In this document: positions 1 to 6,812 of the stretch, in pieces | How positions within the stretch are numbered: position 1 is the stretch's first letter | Layout of the letters: the number at the start of each line of letters is the position of its first letter | Origin: M2408 sp040386975 | Lineage (GTDB): Bacteria; Bacteroidota; Bacteroidia; Flavobacteriales_D; Crocinitomicaceae | Reading direction: 5' to 3' | DNA: 18,585 nucleotides | Assembly (NCBI GenBank): GCA_040386975.1 | Contig: JAZKEO010000036.1 | Location: 1 to 18,585, forward strand | The notes under the pieces: model-generated | Told to the model about the DNA's origin: nothing | The model's database searches: none | The model's input: the letters and a program-made list of their open reading frames with translations, nothing else | Position numbers and translations under genes: made by a program

Positions 1-1066
1 AAATGACTTTTTTATTTTTTAAATTGCTCGAGGAAAAAGGAATCTTTTTAATAGAATTTCCTGAATAATCAATGTTGAAAATTTCATTCTCAACTAAATT
101 TACCAAACAAATTTTATCGAGCATTCCATAACTTGAACAGAGAATTGGTTTTGCTCTAACATTTAAATACCATCCAATTTTTTCGACAATTTTATAATGA
201 ATACCTAATTTCACAACATCCCCGTCCCAAATTCCAGCTTCAATAATATTTTGCACTTCAGATGCCATGAAGTAATACATTCCAATAATTTCATTGTATT
301 CGCTTCTAGCGACTTTATATGCTACCTTGTCAAAAATTGTACAAACTGCAGAATCAGAAACTTCCTGTGTTGATTTAGTTAAATTGTAAAGTTGATTGTG
401 CTGTGTAATTTTTTCATAAAAAATGGATTTTTCAGTTTTGGCCACTAATGTTTTTAAGTTTGTGTCAAACATTTTTTTAGAAATAGTAGAAACATATTTT
501 AACGAATCAGCAAACCAAATTTGGTAAGCAGAATCTTTTGATAAAATATGTGTATTCCCCAAACAATCTAAAAATAATTCTTCAGGATGAAAATTTAAAA
601 GTATTTCTTTTGAACTGCTTTCAGTTTTAATTTCTAAAAAATAATTGTTTTTTATTGATTTAATAAAGACAAAGGTGTTTTCTTTTGGGTAAAATAAATA
701 ATCCAGAATGTTTTCATTCTTTTCTCCAGCCATTTTTTTGTACTTTTCCGAAGTAATTGTGACTTCGTCAAGCTCTTGAAAAATTCTTTTTAATTCAACA
801 ACATGAAATAGTTCTTCATTTTCTACTTTTGGAACGACAAAATTTTCACCTTTAAATTGATGACAATTTATTGTTATTGTGTCGTTAAATTTTACTTTCA
901 AAAGAAAATAGTTCTCCTTTAATTCTGGGGAAATTTCAATTTTATTTTTGTAAATTTTACAATTTTCAAGAAAAACTCCTTTTTCATCAATAACAGTAAT
1001 TTTAAGTGATTGAGAAAATAAATTACCATTAAAGAAAACAATTAAGAAAATTAAAAAACATTTCAT
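1..1066 (-). CDS. Secreted protein of unknown function, C-terminus cut by window edge
   Basis: An uninterrupted leftward reading frame starts with ATG at 1066 and runs off the start of the window, giving about 355 residues. Residues 1-19 form a signal peptide (basic N-terminus, hydrophobic core, ending F-S-Q), so the product is exported. Residues 20-105 look like a short beta-rich domain (LKITVIDEKG..., then LDEVTIT). This recalls the carboxypeptidase-regulatory-like domains that begin many Bacteroidota surface proteins, but the match is weak. The rest is rich in Lys, Asn and aromatic residues, with no motif I recognise and no membrane helix. It lies 29 bases after the MscS-like gene on the same strand, so it is probably the last visible member of that run. 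Gene status is confident; the function is unknown. Confidence 0.8.
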   Translation of the reverse strand, partial: MKCFLIFLIVFFNGNLFSQSLKITVIDEKGVFLENCKIYKNKIEISPELKENYFLLKVKFNDTITINCHQFKGENFVVPKVENEELFHVVELKRIFQELDEVTITSEKYKKMAGEKNENILDYLFYPKENTFVFIKSIKNNYFLEIKTESSSKEILLNFHPEELFLDCLGNTHILSKDSAYQIWFADSLKYVSTISKKMFDTNLKTLVAKTEKSIFYEKITQHNQLYNLTKSTQEVSDSAVCTIFDKVAYKVARSEYNEIIGMYYFMASEVQNIIEAGIWDGDVVKLGIHYKIVEKIGWYLNVRAKPILCSSYGMLDKICLVNLVENEIFNIDYSGNSIKKIPFSSSNLKNKKVI

Positions 1067-1095
1067 GAGCTGAATGTTATAATTCATTTAAAACG

Positions 1096-1602
1096 CTAAT
1101 CAATAACCAAAACAATGGTTTTTTGAAGTGCAATTGAATTTGGAATGGTAATTCTTTCCTTTGTTTCACTTTCAAGATGAATAAAGAAAAAAGAAACATT
1201 AATTAATTTTCCTTCTACATGAAAATCTTTGTCAACAATTTTTATTTGGTCTCCTAGTTTTATTGGATGACTAAAAAAGATAATAATTCCAGAAGTTATA
1301 TTAGATAAGATTGACCATTGGGCAAAAAAACCAATTCCTAAAACGGTAATTATAGAAGTAAAAAACAAGAAAAGTTCCTTTTTATCAACTCCCCAAATTG
1401 TAACAATAAAAATAACCGCAAGAATAAAAAATATGATGTTTGTAACATTTACAACCATTCTTCTACGCTCAATAGCAACTCCGAACTTTATTGATAATCT
1501 TTTTATTGCACGTTTGACAAAAAATCGGGTCAATAACCAACAAACAATTACAATGCATGTAAAATAGATTTGATGTTCATTTGTTTTAAAAATTTCAAAC
1601 AT
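1096..1602 (-). CDS. Minimal MscS-family mechanosensitive channel protein
   Basis: A 168-residue membrane protein with hydrophobic helices at about 11-29, 52-70 and 76-112. The third helix ends in a stretch typical of the MscS pore and beta-domain junction: Gly/Ala/Ser-rich packing (GIGFFAQWSILSN), then SHPIKLGDQIKI, then a short beta domain to about 160. In the family, such proteins form homo-oligomeric channels in the inner membrane that open under turgor. It is much shorter than classical MscS (about 286 residues) and lacks the C-terminal alpha/beta vestibule domain, although no frameshift or broken end is visible. It sits 40 bases after the HAD gene on the same strand. The family call is firm; channel activity of this short form is inferred. 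Confidence 0.83.
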   Translation of the reverse strand: MFEIFKTNEHQIYFTCIVIVCWLLTRFFVKRAIKRLSIKFGVAIERRRMVVNVTNIIFFILAVIFIVTIWGVDKKELFLFFTSIITVLGIGFFAQWSILSNITSGIIIFFSHPIKLGDQIKIVDKDFHVEGKLINVSFFFIHLESETKERITIPNSIALQKTIVLVID

Positions 1603-1625
1603 AATACGTTCAATTAGGTAAGTTA

Positions 1626-1633
1626 CGAATGTA
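1626..1633 (-). promoter_or_regulatory. Weak -7-like box upstream of the MscS-like gene
   Basis: On the minus strand this reads TACATTCG, one mismatch from the Bacteroidota -7 consensus TAnnTTTG, about 24 bases before the MscS-like start. No well-placed -33 TTG is visible. Read-through from the HAD gene is equally plausible. Confidence 0.25.
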
Positions 1634-1642
1634 CAAAAAATT

Positions 1643-2338
1643 TCAATCTAAAATTGGAATAAGTTCTTCAAGTGAGTTAATGATTCTAAAAGCTTGCGAT
1701 TTATGTCGTTTTTCAGGATCAAACAAAACAGCTTCCATCCCAACTTGATTTGCACCTAAAATATCGACTTTTAAATCGTCCCCAATCATCATACTTTCAG
1801 TAGCTTTTGCTCCTGCAAGTTCTAATGCGTGTTCAAAAATACGTTTGTCAGGCTTATTAAATCCGATGTGTTCGGAGCAAACAATAATATCAAAAAATGG
1901 TTCTAGTTTTGATTCTTTCAGTTTAATGTATTGTACTTCAACAAAACCATTTGTGATGATGTGCATTTTAAAACCTAATTCAAATAGATGTGTCAAGGTT
2001 TCAATCGCTTTGGGAAACAATTGCGTTTGTTTTGGGGATAAATCTATGTAAGCTTGACTGATTTTTTCTGCTAATTCCTCGTTGTGAATTTCATGATATT
2101 GTAGCGTTGTTAAAAATCTAGCATCACGTAATTCTTCTTTTGTAATCTTTTTTTTACCGTATTTCTGCCACAAATCATTGTTAATTCTCAAATAAGTATG
2201 ATGAAAATGATTGAAATGTTCAATATGATTTTCCAATTCATACTCCTTGAAAATTTCTTGCAAAGCTTTTTTTGAATTCGCCTCAAAATCCCACAAAGTA
2301 CGGTCTAGATCAAAGAAAAGGTGTTTTATGTTGGACAT
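1643..2338 (-). CDS. HAD-superfamily hydrolase, YjjG-like nucleotidase/phosphatase
   Basis: A 231-residue cytoplasmic enzyme with all four HAD motifs. Motif I is FFDLDRT, with nucleophile Asp10 and general acid Asp12. Motif II is IITNG with Thr129, motif III is Lys162 in NKPDKRIF, and motif IV is MIGDDLKVD with Asp187/Asp188. The DLDRTLWDFEANS opening and the helical cap after residue 15 resemble the YjjG group, which removes phosphate from pyrimidine nucleoside monophosphates, including non-canonical ones. The substrate is inferred from the family only. Two genes upstream lies upp, a pyrimidine salvage enzyme, which fits but does not prove a pyrimidine role. The length is normal and the start is well supported because motif I begins right after it. 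Confidence 0.88.
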   Translation of the reverse strand: MSNIKHLFFDLDRTLWDFEANSKKALQEIFKEYELENHIEHFNHFHHTYLRINNDLWQKYGKKKITKEELRDARFLTTLQYHEIHNEELAEKISQAYIDLSPKQTQLFPKAIETLTHLFELGFKMHIITNGFVEVQYIKLKESKLEPFFDIIVCSEHIGFNKPDKRIFEHALELAGAKATESMMIGDDLKVDILGANQVGMEAVLFDPEKRHKSQAFRIINSLEELIPILD

Positions 2339-2381
2339 TTTTTAGTTATGAGTTTGTAGTTAGGAATTAGTAGTTTTATAT
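2339..2381. repeat. Low-complexity spacer of TAGTTA/GAATTAG-type words
   Basis: The 43-base spacer between the membrane-protein and HAD genes consists largely of near-repeated words (TTAGTTATGAG, TTTGTAGTTAGG, AATTAGTAG). It has no coding potential and resembles degenerate tandem words rather than a regulatory site. A comparable composition is seen at 13037-13084. Confidence 0.35.
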
Positions 2382-2852
2382 TTAAAAAAACCAAGCAATT
2401 CCGTAAGCCAAACCTGTCGTAATTAAGCCATTAACAATCATTCCTAAAATGATTAAAGGAAAGGTTTTTTTCTCTTTTCCATAAAATTTTGCAGTGATGA
2501 TTGAGCCAAGGGGAACTGATAAAAACAAAGGAGCATACATCGAAACAATGTAAATCCCAAAACGATGTTTTAATCGAACAATAAATTTATTTGCTTTTGT
2601 AAATTTCTTTTTTGCTTTGTACTCAATTCCTTTCTCTTGAGCTTCTTTTATCATTCTAACTCTTTTCTCATGGGCCTTTTTCATGAGAATTTCACTTGCG
2701 TAATAAAAGATCGCAGCACTAAAAATTGCTCCTGATAAACAGGATAAATAAGTTTCAATGAAAGTTAATTTTGCCGCTGGACCACCAAAAGGCGTGAACA
2801 AAAACTTTATAGTTGAAAGTAAAAAAAAGGTAATATAAAGTCCGAAGTTCAT
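2382..2852 (-). CDS. Four-helix membrane protein of unknown function
   Basis: A 156-residue protein with four predicted membrane helices at about 4-22, 34-55, 97-120 and 130-155. A very basic loop (about 57-95) joins helices two and three and, by the positive-inside rule, should face the cytoplasm. The third helix contains MYAPLFLSVPLGS followed by IITAKFYGK, a Pro/Gly-rich turn distantly reminiscent of DedA or small multidrug-export proteins. I do not regard that as an assignment. It follows upp by 79 bases and precedes the HAD gene by 43 bases on the same strand, so co-transcription is likely. The protein looks intact. Confidence 0.75.
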   Translation of the reverse strand: MNFGLYITFFLLSTIKFLFTPFGGPAAKLTFIETYLSCLSGAIFSAAIFYYASEILMKKAHEKRVRMIKEAQEKGIEYKAKKKFTKANKFIVRLKHRFGIYIVSMYAPLFLSVPLGSIITAKFYGKEKKTFPLIILGMIVNGLITTGLAYGIAWFF

Positions 2853-2891
2853 GCGTTTAATTTAATGAATTATATTTTTCAATTGATTTAT

Positions 2892-2930
2892 AAAATTAAC
2901 TACAAAATCGGATTTTCTAAATTAAATTTT
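2892..2930 (-). terminator. Possible stem-loop after upp
   Basis: Just past the upp stop codon, an AT-rich inverted repeat pairs AAAAT (2904-2908) with ATTTT (2912-2916) around CGG. Outer arms AAAATTAA (2892-2899) and TTAAATTTT (2922-2930) pair with one bulge. This could be a terminator or attenuate read-through into the membrane-protein gene. The stem is weak and AT-rich. Confidence 0.35.
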
Positions 2931-2931
2931 G

Positions 2932-3579
2932 TTAAAACTTTTCACCATAGGCTAAATCACCGGCATCGCCTAGACCTGGAACAATATAAGATTGCGCAGT
3001 CAATTCAATATCAATTGCACCAACAAATATTTTTACTGTATCTGGTAAATGTTTGCGTAAATAACTAATCGCTTCTGGAGCAGCAATTGCCGCAGCAATG
3101 ATTATTTGTGAAGGTTTTCCTTGTTTCAATAGAGCTTTGTAAACCATCACCATTGAACCGCCTGTTGCAAGCATTGGATCGGATATAATAACAATTTTAT
3201 TGTCAATTTTAGGAGCAGCCATGTATTCGACAAAAATCTCAAAATCTTCAGCTGTTGTATGTTTTCTATAAGCAGAAACAAAAGCATTTTCAGCTCTGTC
3301 GAAATAATTAAGCAAACCGATGTGCATAGGCAAACCAGCTCTTAAAATTGATGCAATAACAGGTTGGTTTTCTAACTTGTTTACAGTCGTTTGACCTAAA
3401 GGTGTTGTAATGGTTTCTTCACGATATGGCAAAATTTTTGAAATTTCATATGCCATTATTTCTGAAATTCGTTCCAAATTTCGTCTAAAACGCATGGAAT
3501 CTTTTTGAATTTTAACGTCTCTTAATTCTGCTAAAAATGTTCCAAAAATGGAATTCGTTTTGTTTAATTCGTGAATCAT
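2932..3579 (-). CDS. upp: Uracil phosphoribosyltransferase
   Basis: A 215-residue cytoplasmic salvage enzyme that joins uracil and PRPP to give UMP and pyrophosphate. The PRPP-binding loop is clear at residues 131-142 (IISDPMLATGGS). The conserved substrate-site stretch SILRAGLPM lies at 78-85, with RAENAFVSAYR at 95-105. The C-terminus carries the uracil-recognition segment PGLGDAGD at 201-208. The length matches bacterial UPRTases. It has its own promoter-like box 16 bases before the start, inside an inverted repeat, and is followed on the same strand by a membrane protein and a HAD nucleotidase. The start is supported by the promoter position and by N-terminal alignment with the family (hxxLTxlR-type region at 11-22). 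Confidence 0.95.
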   Translation of the reverse strand: MIHELNKTNSIFGTFLAELRDVKIQKDSMRFRRNLERISEIMAYEISKILPYREETITTPLGQTTVNKLENQPVIASILRAGLPMHIGLLNYFDRAENAFVSAYRKHTTAEDFEIFVEYMAAPKIDNKIVIISDPMLATGGSMVMVYKALLKQGKPSQIIIAAAIAAPEAISYLRKHLPDTVKIFVGAIDIELTAQSYIVPGLGDAGDLAYGEKF

Positions 3580-3582
3580 CTG

Positions 3583-3610
3583 AAAAGGTTTTTACAAATT
3601 TAAACCTTTT
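3583..3610. promoter_or_regulatory. Inverted repeat straddling the upp promoter box
   Basis: AAAAGGTTT (3583-3591) and AAACCTTTT (3602-3610) are perfect 9-base arms around a 10-base centre. The -7 box of upp (3595-3602) occupies the centre and reaches the right arm. Such an arrangement could be an operator or a 5'-end hairpin. No known regulator can be assigned. Confidence 0.4.
3595..3602 (-). promoter_or_regulatory. -7 promoter element of upp
   Basis: On the minus strand this reads TAAATTTG, an exact match to the Bacteroidota -7 consensus TAnnTTTG. Transcription would begin a few bases downstream, leaving a leader of roughly 10 bases before the upp ATG at 3579. A clear -33 TTG is not visible. 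Confidence 0.55.
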
Positions 3611-3639
3611 TATGAGATTTGAAAATAAAATTTAGTTTT

Positions 3640-3686
3640 ACTTTTATTCAAGCTAAATAGCGAACTAAAATTTGCAAAATAAAAGT
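3640..3686. repeat. Inverted repeat between response regulator and upp
   Basis: ACTTTTATT (3640-3648) is the exact reverse complement of AATAAAAGT (3678-3686). A second pair, TTTAGTT (3631-3637) and AACTAAA (3663-3669), overlaps it. Lying directly after the response-regulator gene, it may act as a terminator in alternative folds. No run of T follows. Confidence 0.3.
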
Positions 3687-3709
3687 CTGATTTTCAAAAA
3701 CATAACTGT

Positions 3710-4450
3710 TTACAAATTCTCTAAAATCTTAAAGAAAATATCTCTTTTAGCTGGAGAAATTGGCACTTCAGAACCATCTTTCATAATAACAGTTCCACCA
3801 TTTGCTTTGTCGTAACGATCGACATAATCCAAATTCACCAAATGCGATTGTTGTACACGTAAGAAATTATGTCCTGTTAATAAAGTTTCGTAATCTTTTA
3901 ATGTTTTTGAAACCAAAATTTTCTTGTGGTCATGTAAATAAAAAGAAGTATAATTTCTATCCGCTTCACAACGAATAATTTTATCCAAATCAATTACGTG
4001 AACACTTTCTTGTGTTTTTAAAACCAATCTTCTTTTTTGTGAAGGTTGAATATTTTGTTGTAAAGCATCAAATTGTGATTCTTCACGTTTGTGGTCGATA
4101 CTTTCAATAGCTTTTTCAATCGATTTTTTTAATTCTTCAGGATCAATTGGTTTTAAAATATAATCTAAAGCACTAAATTTTATCGCTTTAATGGCAAATT
4201 CCTCGTGAGCAGTGATGAAAATTACCTCAAAATTCTTTACAGGAATCATTTTTAACATATCAAAACCTGTTCCGTCAGGCATTTGAATATCTAAAAAAAC
4301 AATATCAGGTTGAATTTCCTCGATAGCTCTTAAACCAGACATCACATTTTCCCCAATAGGAAATGTTTCAATGCCCAAATTAAAAGACTCAATTAACTTT
4401 GCAATTAATTCTCGGGTTCTTTTTTCATCGTCTATAATAACTGCTTTCAT
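3710..4450 (-). CDS. LytTR-family response regulator
   Basis: A 246-residue cytoplasmic DNA-binding regulator. Residues 1-120 form a receiver domain: acidic pair Asp7/Asp8, phospho-acceptor Asp54 in VFLDIQMPDG, Thr80 in FITAH, and Lys100 in YILKPID. After a linker, residues about 142-244 form a LytTR DNA-binding domain (RRLVLKTQESVHVIDLDKI, IRCEADRNYTSFYL, FLRVQQSHLVNLDYVDRYDK). The sensor kinase gene lies 75 bases upstream on the same strand, so the two form a cognate two-component system. The targets are unknown; LytTR regulators usually bind paired imperfect repeats near promoters. All key residues are present. Confidence 0.94.
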   Translation of the reverse strand: MKAVIIDDEKRTRELIAKLIESFNLGIETFPIGENVMSGLRAIEEIQPDIVFLDIQMPDGTGFDMLKMIPVKNFEVIFITAHEEFAIKAIKFSALDYILKPIDPEELKKSIEKAIESIDHKREESQFDALQQNIQPSQKRRLVLKTQESVHVIDLDKIIRCEADRNYTSFYLHDHKKILVSKTLKDYETLLTGHNFLRVQQSHLVNLDYVDRYDKANGGTVIMKDGSEVPISPAKRDIFFKILENL

Positions 4451-4524
4451 GAGTTTAAAGTTTGAAATAAGTGAATAGCAGACTTTTTATCTAAAAATCT
4501 TTTTCGTAAAAGTAAAAGTAATAA

Positions 4525-6729
4525 TTAAATTTGATTTTCAACACGATATGGAATAGAAATTAAAACTTTTGTTCCAGTTCCCTCTTCTTTGTTATAATCT
4601 TCAATTTGCATAAAACCATCAGAACGGTATTTTTTATTTAAATTATCAATTCTTTCCTTGGTGATTTTCATGGCCATACTTTTGTGCTCTTTACTTTTCT
4701 TATTCATCTCTGAGCCTTTGCGACCAATTCCATTGTCTTCAACGGTAATTCTGAGCATATTTTCATGTTTGAAAAAATGAATATTAATGAATCCATCTTC
4801 TTTTAAATGTAAGCGACCATGCTCAATTGCATTCTCAATAAAAGGTTGTGTAATCATTGGCGGGATTATATTTTCTTCATCATATAAAATCTCATCAACC
4901 AAAATGGAGTATTCAAAACGATCTTCAAAACGCATTTTTTGAATGTTCAAATACTTATCTAAAATCTCAAATTCTGTTTTTATTGGAATGGATTCTTTAG
5001 AAGAGTTTTCAAGAATCAAACGCATCAATTTTGAGAAGTTTACTAGAAATTTAGATGAATTTTTCGTATCATTATCATAAATGTAACTTTGAATTACCGA
5101 CATGGCATTAAAGACAAAGTGCGGGTTCATCTGTGCACGAAGTAAAGTTTGATTCATTTCAGCTTGCTGTTGCTGAGATTTGATCTTTGTTTGATTCCAA
5201 CGATAAAAACCAATAATTCCAGCTAACATCATCAATATGACAAAACCAATGATAATATACGTTTGTAGGTTGGTTTTCAACTCAGAGTTTTCAAGTAAAG
5301 AAGTATTCAAAGCGATTTTTTGTCTTTGCCTTTCAATCGAATCTGATTTCAAAATATTATCTCTTTCACGTTCTTCTGAACGATACGTTTCACTCAATTC
5401 AGCAATTTCTTTAGTTGATTCTAATGTTTTTGCACTATCTGAATAATCGGCATACATTTTTAAGTATTTGTAAGCTAAAACCTGATTTCCTGTTTTAAAA
5501 TAAACGTCTGAAATTGTTTGATAGGTAGGGTAAACCGAACCTTGGTATCCAAATTGTGAACGAATCTGTACGGAACGATTCAAGTAATTTAAAGCATTTT
5601 CATATTTTCCTTGTTTTTCAAAAACGTAACCCACATTGTGGTAAACAGTAGCGATTTTTTCTTTGTTTGAACTTGACTCAAAATATACCAAAGCTTTATT
5701 GTAGTTGCTTAAAGCTTTAGTGAAATCTTTTTGCTCGCGAAAGATATCTCCAATTGTGTTGTGAGCATTTCCCAAACCTTCATAATCATTGTATGGCTGT
5801 AATAATTTTAAGGCTTTTCGTTCATAGTCAAGAGCCTTTATGTAATCTTTTTTGTTTTTATATACTACACCAAGATTTATTTGAGCAAGGGCGACAGTTC
5901 GTTTGTCTTTAATTCTTGAGGCGTTTTCAATTGCAAGTAAAAAATGAAATTCCGCTTCTTTGTAATTTTGAATTGTAAGCTGAGCTTCACCAATGTTAAT
6001 AGAATACCTAGCGATTTTCACATAATCGGCTTCCTCATTTGCTAATTTTAAAGCACTTATGTTCTTTGCTGCACTTAACTCAATTTGTCCAAAATAATTA
6101 AAAATTGTTGCTTGATTGTTAAATGATTCTGCCAGTACTCTTCTGTTTGCAGAGCGTCGAGCAAATTGAATACATTCTAAGGTGAAATAATTGGCTGAAT
6201 CTTTTTGATTTTTAAGCATATAAATTTGTGATAATAACTTATATGTTTCGGAAATTTCTTTGTTGTTTCTTAATTTTTTGGATAATTTCAAGGCACTTTT
6301 CAATGCCGAATTTGCCTCATCCATTTCACGATGATACAAATGATATTCTGCCAAACGTTGATGCAAATCAACTTTTATTTCCCTTGTAGGCTGTTGACTT
6401 AGAAAACTTTGTAATTCTAAAACTTTAGAAAAATATAATTCTTTATCTCCGTTAGATAAATCGACTTCTGCATCAAAAACTTGAGATAAATAACGAGCAG
6501 AATCACTTGAACTATAACTCAACGTTAACAGTGTTTTACGAATTGAATCAGCTTTTTGATAATTATTAAGCTGATAAAATTTCGATAGATTATATAATTT
6601 CCAAAAACGAGCGTCTGGATTTTGTTCTGAGCTGTATTCTCTAATAAGTTTTTTTTCGGTATTCGATTGAGAAAATAAATGACTATTACATAGTATTATA
6701 AGTACTAAAACGTTAAAAAATTTTGGCAT
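4525..6729 (-). CDS. TPR-containing sensor histidine kinase (LytS/YehU-type)
   Basis: A 734-residue inner-membrane sensor, numbered from the ATG at 6729. That start places a signal sequence (MPKFFNVLVLIILC..., ending HLFSQ) at the N-terminus; an in-frame ATG at 6750 would add seven residues and weaken it. Residues about 60-430 form a periplasmic array of TPR repeats (for example GNAHNTIGDIFREQKDF and ATVYHNVGYVFEKQGKY). A coiled segment leads to one membrane helix at about 485-507. The cytoplasmic part is a His_kinase domain with phospho-acceptor His537 in QMNPHFVFNA, then a HATPase with N-box ENAIEHG (Asn633) and DNGIGRKG (Asp665). It is partner to the downstream LytTR regulator. The input signal is unknown; TPRs suggest a protein or peptide ligand. 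Confidence 0.93.
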   Translation of the reverse strand: MPKFFNVLVLIILCNSHLFSQSNTEKKLIREYSSEQNPDARFWKLYNLSKFYQLNNYQKADSIRKTLLTLSYSSSDSARYLSQVFDAEVDLSNGDKELYFSKVLELQSFLSQQPTREIKVDLHQRLAEYHLYHREMDEANSALKSALKLSKKLRNNKEISETYKLLSQIYMLKNQKDSANYFTLECIQFARRSANRRVLAESFNNQATIFNYFGQIELSAAKNISALKLANEEADYVKIARYSINIGEAQLTIQNYKEAEFHFLLAIENASRIKDKRTVALAQINLGVVYKNKKDYIKALDYERKALKLLQPYNDYEGLGNAHNTIGDIFREQKDFTKALSNYNKALVYFESSSNKEKIATVYHNVGYVFEKQGKYENALNYLNRSVQIRSQFGYQGSVYPTYQTISDVYFKTGNQVLAYKYLKMYADYSDSAKTLESTKEIAELSETYRSEERERDNILKSDSIERQRQKIALNTSLLENSELKTNLQTYIIIGFVILMMLAGIIGFYRWNQTKIKSQQQQAEMNQTLLRAQMNPHFVFNAMSVIQSYIYDNDTKNSSKFLVNFSKLMRLILENSSKESIPIKTEFEILDKYLNIQKMRFEDRFEYSILVDEILYDEENIIPPMITQPFIENAIEHGRLHLKEDGFINIHFFKHENMLRITVEDNGIGRKGSEMNKKSKEHKSMAMKITKERIDNLNKKYRSDGFMQIEDYNKEEGTGTKVLISIPYRVENQI

Positions 6730-6758
6730 AAATATCTCTTTCAATGTCATAAGTGCTA

Positions 6759-6766
6759 CGAATTTA
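6759..6766 (-). promoter_or_regulatory. Possible -7 box for the sensor kinase operon
   Basis: On the minus strand this reads TAAATTCG, one mismatch from TAnnTTTG, about 30 bases before the preferred kinase start at 6729. It lies back to back with the leuS promoter box at 6781-6788, so the two divergent promoters would overlap. Confidence 0.35.
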
Positions 6767-6780
6767 CGGTAATTTTATCT

Positions 6781-6788
6781 TATCTTTG
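6781..6788 (+). promoter_or_regulatory. -7 promoter element of leuS
   Basis: TATCTTTG exactly fits TAnnTTTG, 24 bases before the leuS ATG at 6813. This position supports 6813 as the true start rather than the in-frame ATG at 6753, which lies upstream of the promoter box. Confidence 0.6.
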
Positions 6789-6812
6789 TCTTTTTTATAT
6801 AATTTTTCAAAA

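Noticed and set aside
2865..3068. Short rightward open frame over the upp 3' end
   Set aside because: It lies largely antisense to the conserved upp coding sequence and its peptide has no recognisable feature.
3285..3310. GCTCTGTCGAA inside upp, resembling the dispersed core
   Set aside because: It encodes the conserved FDRAEN stretch of UPRTase, differs from the core and has no pairing arms.
6730..6750. Earlier ATG for the sensor kinase
   Set aside because: It would put seven extra residues, including an acidic one, ahead of a well-formed signal peptide that begins at 6729. The alternative is possible but less likely.
6753..6812. Upstream in-frame ATG of leuS that would add 20 residues
   Set aside because: It precedes the -7 box at 6781-6788, and the added residues do not resemble LeuRS N-termini, whereas MEYNFQEIEQKW at 6813 does.
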